A stretch of DNA of 64,000 nt from Robertmurraya siralis (GCF_005502275.1 NZ_SWLZ01000014.1:56246-120245), one strand, 5' to 3'. Shown: positions 1 to 8,765, counted from the first letter of the stretch. The notes: generated by a model not told the origin, from the sequence alone. A program made the numbers and translations.

Positions 1-2
1 AT

Positions 3-533
3 TGGAGACATGATGTTTTCAACGAAATGTTAAGACGCTTCGATCTGCCTCTGGAAAAAAAAGTGGGCGAATTATCACGTGGTATGCAGATGAAATTAAT
101 GCTTGCTTGCGCGATGTCACATGATCCAAAACTGCTCATACTTGATGAGCCGACTAGTGGGCTAGACCCCGTTTCTCGGGATGAACTTTTGGAAATGCTG
201 CAAGAATACATCCAGGATGGTGAGAGAAGTGTATTGTTTTCTACGCATATCACGTCAGATTTAGAAAGAATCGCCGATTATATTACCTTCATTCATCAAG
301 GGCAGATCGTATGCTCCGGGAAAATGGATGACTTTCTGGGAAGATTTCGACTTATCAAAGGAAGGCATAAAGAGCTGACATCGGCTCTACAGGAAAGGAT
401 TATCGGTTTACGTATTACGGATATGGGTTTCGAAGGGCTTATCGATATTAAGGAAGCTACTAAATATAAACATTTGGTCCTTGATGCAGCATCGATTGAC
501 GATATTATGATACACATTGGCAAAAGGAAGTGA
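3..533 (+). CDS. ABC transporter ATP-binding protein (5'-partial)
   Basis: The reading frame is already open at base 3, so the gene begins outside the window and the Walker A loop is missing. What remains is the C-terminal half of an ABC-2 type ATPase: an LSRGM signature in place of LSGGQ, the Walker B segment LLILDEPTSGLDP and the switch histidine in STHITSDL. The degenerate signature is common in small ABC-2 exporters for peptides or antibiotics (YtrB/PmtA-like). The stop codon lies just upstream of the permease start, so the two form an operon. The substrate cannot be read from the sequence. Confidence 0.85.
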   Translation, partial: WRHDVFNEMLRRFDLPLEKKVGELSRGMQMKLMLACAMSHDPKLLILDEPTSGLDPVSRDELLEMLQEYIQDGERSVLFSTHITSDLERIADYITFIHQGQIVCSGKMDDFLGRFRLIKGRHKELTSALQERIIGLRITDMGFEGLIDIKEATKYKHLVLDAASIDDIMIHIGKRK

Positions 534-538
534 CATGC

Positions 539-1183
539 ATGGCAGGATATCTAAAAATGGCAAGACTTGATTATTATACGATGAAGTCTCAAGTCATTAT
601 CTATTTGACATTAGCAGCTATTGTCATGATATTTGGATTTATGGGTTCATCCTTTATGATTATGTGCATTACCGGTTCTTGGTTCACAGCTCTGCTATCG
701 TCTAATATATTCGCTATACAGGAAAAGAATGGACTTCATCGTTTATATGGATCAGTGTCCATCAGTTTGAGCAATATTGTCATGGGGAGGTATATTTTTT
801 ATATTTTTAGTTTCGTCATATCTTTCATAACTATTTCGATTATATATGTCTTTATGATACTACTAGAAATCAAAGCTTTGGAATTGCTTGACATTCTATT
901 GGGATTCAGCATGTCATTATTGGTCTATTCCCTTATTATAGGAATACAGGTTCCTATGTTTTTCAAGATGGGCTATACAAAAGCGAAAATATGGACAATG
1001 ATTCCATTTGTAGGAATATTGGCTTTACTGATTATCCCATCTTTTACGTCCGTATTGTCGGGGGTTGTTGAAACGATACTGTCACATCAAGTTTTTCTTG
1101 TTATTGGTGGTTTTTTTATAAGTTGTGCAATCCTGTTTTTATCATATCGATTTTCCCTTTTCGCATATAGGAGACGAGAGTGA
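539..1183 (+). CDS. ABC-2 type permease, small
   Basis: A hydrophobic protein of about 214 residues with roughly six membrane segments, in the ABC-2 membrane family usually paired with ATPases like the one just upstream. I prefer the ATG at 539, because AAAGGAAG lies 8 bases before it; the GTG at 530, which overlaps the ATPase stop, would sit right against that site. It probably forms the membrane pore of an exporter for a hydrophobic or cationic peptide. That role is inferred from the partner, and no substrate motif is visible. Confidence 0.75.
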   Translation: MAGYLKMARLDYYTMKSQVIIYLTLAAIVMIFGFMGSSFMIMCITGSWFTALLSSNIFAIQEKNGLHRLYGSVSISLSNIVMGRYIFYIFSFVISFITISIIYVFMILLEIKALELLDILLGFSMSLLVYSLIIGIQVPMFFKMGYTKAKIWTMIPFVGILALLIIPSFTSVLSGVVETILSHQVFLVIGGFFISCAILFLSYRFSLFAYRRRE

Positions 1184-1229
1184 TTGTTAATCAGAGTCAC
1201 CTCTTTTTATATAGGCCATGTATATGATT

Positions 1230-1358
1230 TTGGCTCATTTCTCAAAAAAACATGGTTTCTCACGCCTTTCAGCTATGCTGATGGCTCTGTCTAAGATGAA
1301 ATGAAAGAGAAAGCGAGCCTTCTCCTATCATTTCATCAAATCAGAGTTAAAATGAGCT
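1230..1358. repeat. Dispersed hairpin repeat, copy A
   Basis: An outer inverted repeat (GCTCATTT at 1233-1240 and AAATGAGC at 1350-1357) encloses an inner perfect 10-bp stem (GATGAAATGA at 1295-1304 and TCATTTCATC at 1328-1337) with an AGAGAA...TTCTC loop. The TTTTGGCTCATTT entry and the loop motif recur at 7493, 23516 and, more degraded, 60834. It occupies most of the gap between the ABC-2 permease and the 3' end of vanT. The rest of that gap (1359-1531) shows nothing I can name. Confidence 0.6.
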
Positions 1359-1531
1359 TGAAAATAGCAGAACATCTATATTTCTTAGGAGCTTGCAGAC
1401 AAGAAACAATTAAAGTTGAGGTACTAAAGTATTCTTTTTACTGATCTTTCCAAACAATTGAGAATTTGAGTTATACTTTGATTCATCATATAAATGGAAG
1501 ACGAATTCAGTACCCCGACAAATAAAGCAAT

Positions 1532-3664
1532 TTAATGGAAGAAGGGATTCTTGTATATATAATTCAGTCTAGAACCGAGTCTGCTTAATAGCTCATTCGT
1601 AATAGTACCACACTTATTGGCAACCTCTTCGGAAGTTATCCGTTCTGATCCGTCTTTTCCAATAATGGTAACGATGTCATTGGTCTGGACATTGGCTAGA
1701 TCGGTTACGTCGACAATGAGCTGATCCATACAGATTCTTCCGATAATAGGCGCCTTTTGACCGTGAATGAGAACATGTCCATGATTTAAGTTTCTCGGCA
1801 GTCCATCTGCATAACCAATCGTGACAACTGCTGTTATCATCATTTCTTTAGTTTCATATGTTCTGCCATAACTGACAAACTCGCCAGGTGGGACGTGCTT
1901 TACCATCGCAACTCTTGCTTTGATAGCTAAAACGGGCTTCAGCTCCACTTTGGAAACGACCTCATCGTTATTGCTTAAGATACCATAAAGCGCGATGCCG
2001 GCACGAACATAATCATACTGCAAATCGGGATAATTCAATAAACCATAGCTAGCCTGAATATGTCGTCTGCCGATACGCAGCTGTTGGGATTGCAGCCATT
2101 CAATCGTCTGATTATATTTAGCAATCTGTTCGTTAGTTGAGTTAATATCTTCCGGCTCTAAGCTATCGGATACAGATAAATGCGAGTAAATCCCTTTAAT
2201 TTTTAAATGCTGACAGCGATAAATTTTTTTTAGTTCGGTAAGCTGTGAGGCATCAACACCCAGTCGATGCATGCCCGTGTCCAGTTTCACCTGAACATCT
2301 AGCCCGATTCCATATTTGTTTAATTCTCTAGCGTAAGAAAGTCCGATGATTGTTTGCGTTAATCGGTACCTTTTAAGAAAGCGGATATCCTGTGGATTGG
2401 TATAACCAAGAACGAGGATTTCCCCTTTGACTCTATTTTTTCTTAACTGAATACCTTCAGCCAAAGTAGCGACTGCAAATGAGTTAATTCCGTTCTTGTT
2501 TAATTCTTTTGCTACTTTAACTGCGCCATGACCATAGGCATTCGCTTTTACTACTGCCATCAATTTTGTATTTCCCGGCAGGAGCTTTCTCAAAATCTCT
2601 ATATTTTCTCGCAATGCCTGTAAATCAATTTCAATCCAAGCCCTACCGGTTGGGGATGGAGTTTGTTTTCTCCACTTAATGCCCCAACTTAAAAAGGCAG
2701 CCATAACAAAAGAAAGCACACTAACCGTCAAATAATGCACGAAACTATTAACAATAAATAAGTGCTCCAATTTAAAAAGATCAGCAGTGAATCGTACGAC
2801 GACAATCATCCAAGGATGAATAATATACATAATAGTTGCAATGTTCCGCAGGTTTTTACTGCTTTTTCCATTTAATTGAAGCAGAATGAGAAATAAATAG
2901 TACATGGTTGGAACTAACATGATATACATACTATCATGCCGTTGCAAGGAATGAGCATGAAGCCAAAGCCCTTCAACTACTAACAGGACAAAAGATACAA
3001 TGAACAATAATAAATTATTTTTTAATGATGAAGATTTGCGCCCTTGATAGATCAGCATTCCCATTGTTAGAAAGATTGGTACCATAAATAAACCGTTTCT
3101 TGTATAATCTGTGATAGAAAAAATGCCATCGTAAAACGTGTCAATGAACGTGATTTGTGTTGCTATGCCGTAGTAGCTATCTCCAAATAATCCGAGCAAA
3201 TAAAGAAAAATTGACAATAGAAAGGTTAATTGGAGCCCAAGCCTTCTCATACATAAACGAACGATCAATATTCCGAGGATCAAGCCTGGGAAATACCACA
3301 AATGATAGAAAGTGCCGTCAATGAAAAGATCTTTTATGAAGGTGATCCACCAATTCTCTCCTTTGTAATGCCCAGCATATAGATTAAGCGGTAAAAATAA
3401 TATAATGGAGAAAGCATATAACAGGGCCATTTTTTTACAAAAGGCAAGAATATACGAGTTGTCTCCATTTTTAATATATTTATAGAGAAAATATCCGCTC
3501 ACCATAAGGAAAAATGGAACGGCTGTTCTAGCGATGATTCGCGTTAAAATAAAATCAGCATTCTCCCCAAATGAAAGAAGGGGGGAGGTATGGTTTGCGA
3601 TCACTAGGAAAGCAGCGATTAATCTGAATGGATCCAATGCACCTGTGTCATTTTTCAATCTCAT
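1532..3664 (-). CDS. vanT: Membrane-bound serine/alanine racemase, VanT type
   Basis: This is a fusion of about 710 residues. The first ~340 residues are an acyltransferase-3-like membrane domain with around ten hydrophobic helices. The rest is a PLP-dependent fold-III alanine racemase, with the PLP lysine in VVKANAYGHG, the VSYGRTY tyrosine segment and IGYADG. This architecture is diagnostic of VanT, which supplies D-Ser for D-Ala-D-Ser peptidoglycan termini. The start is the ATG at 3664, in an ATGA overlap with the vanXY stop and 9 bases after GGAG; a TTG five codons upstream is less likely. It is the last gene of the operon. The family is clear; D-Ser preference is inferred from the neighbours. 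Confidence 0.93.
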   Translation of the reverse strand: MRLKNDTGALDPFRLIAAFLVIANHTSPLLSFGENADFILTRIIARTAVPFFLMVSGYFLYKYIKNGDNSYILAFCKKMALLYAFSIILFLPLNLYAGHYKGENWWITFIKDLFIDGTFYHLWYFPGLILGILIVRLCMRRLGLQLTFLLSIFLYLLGLFGDSYYGIATQITFIDTFYDGIFSITDYTRNGLFMVPIFLTMGMLIYQGRKSSSLKNNLLLFIVSFVLLVVEGLWLHAHSLQRHDSMYIMLVPTMYYLFLILLQLNGKSSKNLRNIATIMYIIHPWMIVVVRFTADLFKLEHLFIVNSFVHYLTVSVLSFVMAAFLSWGIKWRKQTPSPTGRAWIEIDLQALRENIEILRKLLPGNTKLMAVVKANAYGHGAVKVAKELNKNGINSFAVATLAEGIQLRKNRVKGEILVLGYTNPQDIRFLKRYRLTQTIIGLSYARELNKYGIGLDVQVKLDTGMHRLGVDASQLTELKKIYRCQHLKIKGIYSHLSVSDSLEPEDINSTNEQIAKYNQTIEWLQSQQLRIGRRHIQASYGLLNYPDLQYDYVRAGIALYGILSNNDEVVSKVELKPVLAIKARVAMVKHVPPGEFVSYGRTYETKEMMITAVVTIGYADGLPRNLNHGHVLIHGQKAPIIGRICMDQLIVDVTDLANVQTNDIVTIIGKDGSERITSEEVANKCGTITNELLSRLGSRLNYIYKNPFFH

Positions 3665-4428
3665 TGCGGTGCACTCCAAGTTGTTAATATAAAGCCATCA
3701 ACATTATTGCCAGAGAGTTGGTATAAGCTGCGTTCCGGTATCTCTATGGTTGTAAATGGTTCAATTGCCCTAATATAAGAAATATCAAATTGTGTTTCTC
3801 TTTCTGAAAATGTATAAGGCTGCCCGCTGAATGGATAATCATAAAGAAACTGAATATATTCTTCAAGGCAAAAATCATGTTGCTTGATAATTTTTGCGTG
3901 TGGATAGCCGACATAGCGAAAATGCCACGGTTCGTGAGATATTCCTGTTATTGCTTCTTTTCCTTGTCCATACCTTTCTATAAATCCGTAATCTGGAGCA
4001 AGTGTTCGAAATTGCGCAAAAACTCCAGTATAAGGGAAAGAAGGGCGTATAAAATCAATGACATCTTGATTTTCTCCTAAATCAATCGCAAGCCCTGTTT
4101 GGTGTTCACTGCAATTCGGATAAGCAACATATTGTTCAGTAAATGTCCTGCCATTTTGTCTGAGAGAATTGGAGAATAGTGCTTCCTGTTCTTCTTTGCT
4201 TCTGAATCCGCTGACGGAAACGATTTGTTTTCGACAGCCTACCTCATCGATTAATTGGTTGAGGGAGGCGGCGGCTCTTCTTTCAAGCAAAACCTCATCG
4301 TTCATTGCGAGACAAGGTGCGAGAGTGTTTGCACTTTTTAGTCGTGAAGGTTTAATGGGGTGAGCGCGATTGACTAACACTAAATATCCGTTGAAGACAT
4401 CAGCTTTATGCAATGTTAATGTTCTCAT
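3661..4428 (-). CDS. vanXY: D,D-dipeptidase/D,D-carboxypeptidase, VanXY type
   Basis: A 255-residue peptidase of the M15 zinc family. The zinc and catalytic motifs are intact: SEHQTGLAIDLG supplies the His and Asp ligands, and HEPWHFRY supplies the catalytic Glu and the third ligand His. There is no signal peptide or anchor, as expected for cytoplasmic VanXY, which hydrolyses D-Ala-D-Ala and trims D-Ala from pentapeptide precursors so that only D-Ser-ended precursors remain. The gene overlaps the ligase by ATGA at its start and vanT by ATGA at its end, so translation is probably coupled. A plain VanX or VanY is unlikely, because the ligase and racemase on either side are of the D-Ser type. 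Confidence 0.9.
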   Translation of the reverse strand: MRTLTLHKADVFNGYLVLVNRAHPIKPSRLKSANTLAPCLAMNDEVLLERRAAASLNQLIDEVGCRKQIVSVSGFRSKEEQEALFSNSLRQNGRTFTEQYVAYPNCSEHQTGLAIDLGENQDVIDFIRPSFPYTGVFAQFRTLAPDYGFIERYGQGKEAITGISHEPWHFRYVGYPHAKIIKQHDFCLEEYIQFLYDYPFSGQPYTFSERETQFDISYIRAIEPFTTIEIPERSLYQLSGNNVDGFILTTWSAPQ

Positions 4429-5477
4429 CGCTCTAACCCTAATTGGATCACTTTATCAATGATGGCTGAAAACGTTAATCCAATTCCTTTCATCATATTT
4501 GGATAGCGGCTATGGTCTGTGAAGCCAGGAAATGTATTGACCTCGTTAAAGACAATATCTTGATTTTTTGTAATAAACATATCTACCCGCGCTAATCCTC
4601 TACATCCAAGAGTGCGATAGATTTTTTTCGCTGTTCTTTTAACTTTTAATGCAGTATCAGCGTCAATGCGGGCGGGCATGTGAATACGGGAAGTTGCAAG
4701 CGAGTATTTTTCATTGAAATCAAAATAGCCTTTTTCTAATTCGATTTCATCGACTTCACCAATAAGCAGTTCATCATTTCCTAGGATCGCACACCCAACC
4801 TCAAACCCTTCAATCAATTCTTCAACAATAACACGTTCATCATGACAAAATGCGGCCGCGATCGCTTTAGGTAATTCTTTCTCTTCCTTCACAAGGGTGA
4901 TCCCGATGGAGGAACCAGATTTTACTGGTTTAACAAAAAGTGGATAATGAAGCTTCTTAGTTGCTGTGGCGATCTGCTCTTTTATTTGCCTTTTTGTAAA
5001 AACGATGGAGGCTGGTGTGCGAATTCCTTCATGTTCCACTAATTTATGAGCGCTATCCTTGTCCATACATAATGCAGACGAGAAGGTATCACAACCAACG
5101 AACGGAATTCCAATTAATTCTAAATATCCTTGTAGTGTACCATCTTCGCCATTTTTACCATGCAGAACTGGAAAAACGATATCGATCGTTGTTTCTATCA
5201 ATTGCCCTTGCTTATATTCGATTAATTTATTGTCATATCTGTTTGGTGAGAAGGAAACGGATATACAATTTTCTTTATCGCTCCACCATTTATCTTGCTG
5301 AATATTATCTAAGCTGCCGTTATATTTGTACCAAGCTCCAGCTTTCGTAATACCGATTAAAGTCAGTTCGTACTTATCAAGATCCATATGGGACAGGACC
5401 GAATAGGCAGATTGAAGGGATACTTCGTATTCATTTGAACAGCCGCCAAAAATAACTGCTACACTTATTTTTTCCAT
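4425..5477 (-). CDS. D-alanine--D-serine ligase (VanC/E/G/L-like)
   Basis: ATP-grasp ligase of 350 residues with IFGGCSNEYEVSL at the N-terminus, HGKNGEDGTLQG, the ATP-binding KPVKSGSSIG and the metal-binding EVNTFPGFT. The omega-loop region reads FDFNEKYSL, the EKY type of D-Ala-D-Ser and D-Ala-D-Ala enzymes, not the type seen in D-Ala-D-Lac ligases. Neighbouring vanXY and vanT support D-Ser as the second substrate. I choose the second ATG (5477): AGGAGG is 10 bases before it but only one base before the first ATG (5486). It would make the D-Ala-D-Ser dipeptide that MurF adds to lipid II precursors. The exact van letter cannot be assigned by eye. Confidence 0.88.
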   Translation of the reverse strand: MEKISVAVIFGGCSNEYEVSLQSAYSVLSHMDLDKYELTLIGITKAGAWYKYNGSLDNIQQDKWWSDKENCISVSFSPNRYDNKLIEYKQGQLIETTIDIVFPVLHGKNGEDGTLQGYLELIGIPFVGCDTFSSALCMDKDSAHKLVEHEGIRTPASIVFTKRQIKEQIATATKKLHYPLFVKPVKSGSSIGITLVKEEKELPKAIAAAFCHDERVIVEELIEGFEVGCAILGNDELLIGEVDEIELEKGYFDFNEKYSLATSRIHMPARIDADTALKVKRTAKKIYRTLGCRGLARVDMFITKNQDIVFNEVNTFPGFTDHSRYPNMMKGIGLTFSAIIDKVIQLGLER

Positions 5478-5504
5478 TGAATTCATTCCTCCTAATAAAA
5501 TAAA

Positions 5505-5550
5505 AACACTTTATGTTTCGCACATTTATCGTACTAAAACATAAAGTGTT
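5505..5550 (-). promoter_or_regulatory. 14-bp inverted repeat in the ligase leader
   Basis: Perfect arms AACACTTTATGTTT (5505-5518) and AAACATAAAGTGTT (5537-5550) are separated by 18 bases. On the transcribed minus strand the hairpin is followed by TTTATTTTATTA and then the ligase AGGAGG. It could act as a weak terminator or attenuator between vanS and the resistance genes, or as a protein operator. The stem is AT-rich, so termination strength is uncertain. Confidence 0.6.
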
Positions 5551-5594
5551 ATTTTTTCGTTTATTATCAAGGAATTAATACGTTTTTCTGAAAA

Positions 5595-5616
5595 AAATCT
5601 TACGAATTTCTTACGA
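5595..5616 (-). promoter_or_regulatory. Candidate VanR boxes (tandem direct repeat)
   Basis: On the minus strand, TCGTAAGAAAT (5616-5606) is followed directly by TCGTAAGATTT (5605-5595), an 11-bp tandem repeat overlapping the vanS stop codon. From memory, phosphorylated VanR binds TCGTA-n-GAAA type boxes in enterococcal van promoters, and these match. A GATAAT -10 lies further down on the same strand with no good -35, as expected of an activated promoter. This suggests the ligase-vanXY-vanT block has its own VanR-dependent promoter. Confidence 0.55.
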
Positions 5617-6714
5617 TTCGATAGGCAGTTTTACCATAAATTCAACTTTTTCATCTTCACTGTTGGCCAGGATAGTGCCTCCGTGTAATTCAACAATTTC
5701 TTTAGCGATTGCAAGACCAAGCCCCGCTCCTCCCGTTTTTGTGGCGCGGGAAGTATCGAGGCGATAAAATTGTTCGAAGATGCGAGCGAGCTTATCTTGA
5801 GGAATTGTTCGCCCATGATTGATAAAATGGAGCTGGACGAACTTCTCATCCTTCGTTGAGCGGATCAAGATCGTGCTATGCTCATAGCTGTAGTTAATCG
5901 CATTACGGATTAAATTATCGAAGACCCGCTCCATTTTGTCGATATCACATGCAATTTCAAGATTTGCCTCAATTTCTAATTGATAAGTTAAGTTCTTCTC
6001 AGCAAAAAGTGGATTAAATTCATACGTTATTTGTTCAAGCATTCTTGTTAAATTAACTTGACTCATTTCTGGGCTAAGCTCAGTTAAATTGAACCTTGTA
6101 ATTTCAAAAAACTCATTAATTAAATCTTCCAGTCGCTCAGCTTTGTTTAAAGAAATGGCTAAATATTTTTCTCGAAGCTCTGGAGAGATTTGCTGCTCAT
6201 CCCTCAGCAATGTGATATAGCCAATAACAGAGGTCAACGGAGTCTTTAGATCATGTGCTAAGTATACAAGTAAATCATTTTTGCGCTGTTCTGCTTCTTT
6301 CGCCAATCTGGCATTGCGAATAGACTCCTGTTTAATCGAATTCATTCGTTCTTCAACTTGTCTTAACTCAGCAGGAAGATAGATGTATTCATCATTATTA
6401 GAAACGAGCATATTGCTCGCGTTGACAACGGTATCGATATAGGCTAATGTCTTTCTCCAATAATAAAGGAAAATGAACAGAAAACCAATCACCCAAACGG
6501 TTAAGATGAATGCAATTCGGTTCTGATTAATAAGGTTAAGAATACGATATAAAAAGTCGTCTTGATACCAAGTAAAGAAGCTTAATACATAAGCTGATCC
6601 AATAAAGAGTGAGATCAATCCTACTGTAAAAACGGTAATCGCAATGAAAAAACGCAAAAACATTTTTCCTGTTAATCCTGTGCTTACCTCTTGATTATTC
6701 AATGGTATAGCCAA
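5611..6714 (-). CDS. vanS: Sensor histidine kinase, VanS type
   Basis: A 367-residue kinase with two membrane helices (about residues 18-45 and 68-88), a short extracytoplasmic loop, a HAMP-like linker, the H-box LAHDLKTPLTSV, the N-box NLIRNAINYS and the G-box GGAGLGLAIAKE. The short sensor loop resembles VanS proteins that respond to glycopeptides or to envelope damage. It overlaps vanR by 20 bases. The open frame begins with a TTG at 6714 preceded by a G-run; a second TTG at 6702 is possible, so the exact N-terminus is uncertain. It phosphorylates VanR, which would switch on the downstream resistance genes. Confidence 0.85.
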   Translation of the reverse strand: MAIPLNNQEVSTGLTGKMFLRFFIAITVFTVGLISLFIGSAYVLSFFTWYQDDFLYRILNLINQNRIAFILTVWVIGFLFIFLYYWRKTLAYIDTVVNASNMLVSNNDEYIYLPAELRQVEERMNSIKQESIRNARLAKEAEQRKNDLLVYLAHDLKTPLTSVIGYITLLRDEQQISPELREKYLAISLNKAERLEDLINEFFEITRFNLTELSPEMSQVNLTRMLEQITYEFNPLFAEKNLTYQLEIEANLEIACDIDKMERVFDNLIRNAINYSYEHSTILIRSTKDEKFVQLHFINHGRTIPQDKLARIFEQFYRLDTSRATKTGGAGLGLAIAKEIVELHGGTILANSEDEKVEFMVKLPIES

Positions 6715-7399
6715 CCCCCCAAACAGTTTTAATAAACTTCGGCTTTCTTGATGGTTCTTTCATTTTCTCTCTCAGCCGAGCGATATGGGCCATCACGGTA
6801 TTATTATTATCAATGTATTTTTCACCCCAAACGGCTTCGAATAGTTCTTCAGAGGATACGACCTTCCCTCTGTTTGCACATAAATACCAAAGAATAGAGA
6901 ATTCAAGAGGAGTCAATGACAGCGATTCTCCATAGAGGGTGCATTTATGAGTATCTTGATTGATAATTAATCCTGAGAAATCGAATTCATTTGTACTTTC
7001 ACTAGGCTGGCTCGTTGCAGCGTTGCTCGGGTTATAGCGTGTGTAACGGCGCAGTTGTGCCTTTACTCTAGCAACCATTTCTAGCGGATTAAACGGTTTT
7101 GTAATATAATCATCAGCCCCAAGGGTAAGGCCGGTAATTTTATCAATATCTTCAATTTTTGCAGTTAACATGATTACTGGATAATGATAGGTTTCGCGGA
7201 TTTTTTGGCAAAGTGAAAACCCATCTACTCCTGGCAGCATCACATCTAATATTGCAAGTTCTAATTCATTCTTTTCAATAAATTCTAAAGCAGACTTGCC
7301 CTCATAAAAAACTTGAACATCGTATCCTTCATTTGTTAAATAAAACTGAACTAAATCGGCAATCTCTTTTTCGTCATCTACTACTAAAATAGGGTTCAT
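6695..7399 (-). CDS. vanR: OmpR-family response regulator, VanR type
   Basis: A 234-residue regulator. The receiver carries the acidic DDEK pair near the N-terminus, the phosphoacceptor Asp in LAILDVMLPG and the conserved Lys in ITKPF. The C-terminal winged-helix domain ends TVWGVGYTIE. GAGGTGA lies 4 bases before the ATG. It is the first gene of a five-gene operon running to vanT, a different order from vanC/E/L/N clusters, where regulators follow the resistance genes. Its targets are probably its own promoter and the boxes at 5595-5616. Assignment as VanR rests on the company it keeps as much as on sequence. Confidence 0.85.
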   Translation of the reverse strand: MNPILVVDDEKEIADLVQFYLTNEGYDVQVFYEGKSALEFIEKNELELAILDVMLPGVDGFSLCQKIRETYHYPVIMLTAKIEDIDKITGLTLGADDYITKPFNPLEMVARVKAQLRRYTRYNPSNAATSQPSESTNEFDFSGLIINQDTHKCTLYGESLSLTPLEFSILWYLCANRGKVVSSEELFEAVWGEKYIDNNNTVMAHIARLREKMKEPSRKPKFIKTVWGVGYTIE

Positions 7400-7438
7400 T
7401 TTGTCACCTCATATGATTACAACATACTACTTATTATG

Positions 7439-7466
7439 ATTATAGATTAAATCATCTTTAGTTGAA
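7439..7466 (-). promoter_or_regulatory. Candidate vanR promoter
   Basis: On the minus strand there is a perfect TATAAT (7444-7439), with TTCAAC (7466-7461) 16 bases upstream. The -10 is ideal and the -35 poor, a pattern typical of promoters helped by an activator such as phosphorylated VanR. It gives a leader of roughly 35 bases before vanR. Confidence 0.5.
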
Positions 7467-7492
7467 TGAGAAGAGCTCATCATAAATAAGAT

Positions 7493-7576
7493 TTTTGGCT
7501 CATTTTTTTCCTTGGATTCAGCATAGCTTCATTTCGTGAGAAACCTTGTATTCATACGAAATGAAGCAGAATCGCT
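7493..7576. repeat. Dispersed hairpin repeat, copy B
   Basis: The copy starts with TTTTTGGCTCATTTT, like copies A and C. It holds a perfect 12-bp stem, GCTTCATTTCGT (7526-7537) and ACGAAATGAAGC (7556-7567), extended by GATTC/GAATC outside. It lies between the vanR promoter and the zinc operon, so it may insulate the two divergent units. Confidence 0.6.
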
Positions 7577-7693
7577 TGATTGAACAAATGTTAAGATGGG
7601 GGATGGTCAAAGTTGAATTCCTTTGAATATAGTTTAAGAGTTGGCAAGGAATAAAAAAATCTTGACAGGGGGGAGAAATAAGTGCTACGGTAT

Positions 7694-7714
7694 AAAACGT
7701 AATAATTACGATTT
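7694..7714 (+). promoter_or_regulatory. Zur box upstream of zinT-like gene
   Basis: The core ACGTAATAATTACGA is flanked by AAA and TTT. It matches the Bacillus Zur operator TCGTAATNATTACGA at all but one position. It lies just downstream of a TTGACA (7662-7667), where bound Zur would block transcription. This predicts expression of the downstream lipoprotein only when zinc is scarce. Confidence 0.85.
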
Positions 7715-7741
7715 ACATAAATGTTGAGAAAGGGGAAAAAA

Positions 7742-8731
7742 ATGAAAAAACTACTTTTTAGCTTATTTGCCTTGTTGCTATTTAGCTTCCTTCTTACCGC
7801 TTGTCAAGGGACAGAAACGGAAAAAGTGGAGAAAGAATCGGAGGACCATGTTGAGGAGGAACATGATCATGATGAACATTCGAATGATCATGATGCTCCA
7901 GAGGGGATAAAAATTGAAGGTGTTGCGGATCACTATCATACTGGCGATAAGATTGAATTAACGGCCGTTTTAGATGAAGAATCTGATTCTGATCATTGGC
8001 ATTGGTATAGTAGAGAAAGTGCTGATGCTCAATGGGAAGCTGTTTCAGGACAGGAAACAGAAACATTTACAGGTGAAGCAACGATAGATGGATTAGAAAT
8101 AAAAGTTGTTTTATTCGACGACGATCACAAGCCTATTGTTCAATCTGCACCTATTAAAATCGTTATTGATGATCACCATGGACATGATGAAGAAAGTAAA
8201 AAAATATATCAAGGCTATTTTGAAGACAGTCAAGTAAAAGATCGTGAATTGTCTGATTGGGAGGGTGATTGGCAGTCCGTTTACCCATATCTATTATCAG
8301 GGGATTTAGATGAAGTATTTGAACATAAAGCAGAACATGGTGATATGACAGCAGAAGAATATAAGGAATATTATACAGTTGGATATGAAACAGATGTTGA
8401 TCGGATCACAATTGAGGATAATATGGTAACCTTTTTCCAAAATAATCAGGAATATTCAGGAGAGTACGCAGAAGACGGCTATGAAATTCTTACGTATGAA
8501 AAAGGAAACAGAGGAGTACGCTTTATTTTTAAATTAGTAGATGGATCTGAGAAAATGCCACAATATATTCAGTTTAGTGATCACAATATTTTCCCAGTTA
8601 AATCGCATCATTTCCACTTATATTGGGGCGATGACCGTGAAAGATTGCTAGAGGAAGTAACCAATTGGCCAACCTATTACCCTTCCAATTTAGATGCAGA
8701 AGGTCTTGTGCGCGATATGTTAGCCCATTAA
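7742..8731 (+). CDS. zinT: ZinT-family zinc-binding lipoprotein with extra His-rich module
   Basis: A 329-residue lipoprotein with signal peptide and lipobox LLTAC (Cys21). A His/Asp/Glu-rich stretch (about residues 35-52) follows, then a module of about 90 residues (56-145) with ADHYHTGD and DHWHWYSR, and then a ZinT/YodA domain (about 155-329) ending with the metal-ligand region KSHHFHLYWGDD. The ATG at 7742 is chosen over an in-frame TTG upstream because the AAAGGGG site lies between them. A Zur box precedes it and znuA, with the same module twice, follows, so it probably captures zinc outside the membrane and passes it to ZnuA. The module is not part of ordinary ZinT. Confidence 0.88.
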   Translation: MKKLLFSLFALLLFSFLLTACQGTETEKVEKESEDHVEEEHDHDEHSNDHDAPEGIKIEGVADHYHTGDKIELTAVLDEESDSDHWHWYSRESADAQWEAVSGQETETFTGEATIDGLEIKVVLFDDDHKPIVQSAPIKIVIDDHHGHDEESKKIYQGYFEDSQVKDRELSDWEGDWQSVYPYLLSGDLDEVFEHKAEHGDMTAEEYKEYYTVGYETDVDRITIEDNMVTFFQNNQEYSGEYAEDGYEILTYEKGNRGVRFIFKLVDGSEKMPQYIQFSDHNIFPVKSHHFHLYWGDDRERLLEEVTNWPTYYPSNLDAEGLVRDMLAH

Positions 8732-8765
8732 TATCTGATATTTTGATAAGTGCATTATGTAAGTT

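Noticed and set aside
1184..1215. Weak palindrome after the ABC-2 permease (TGATT...AATCA then CTCTTTTTAT)
   Set aside because: Only about five pairs with mismatches beyond; not enough to call a terminator.
5015..5350. Plus-strand open frames inside the ligase gene
   Set aside because: They are shadows of the ligase, which has full motifs and a ribosome site.
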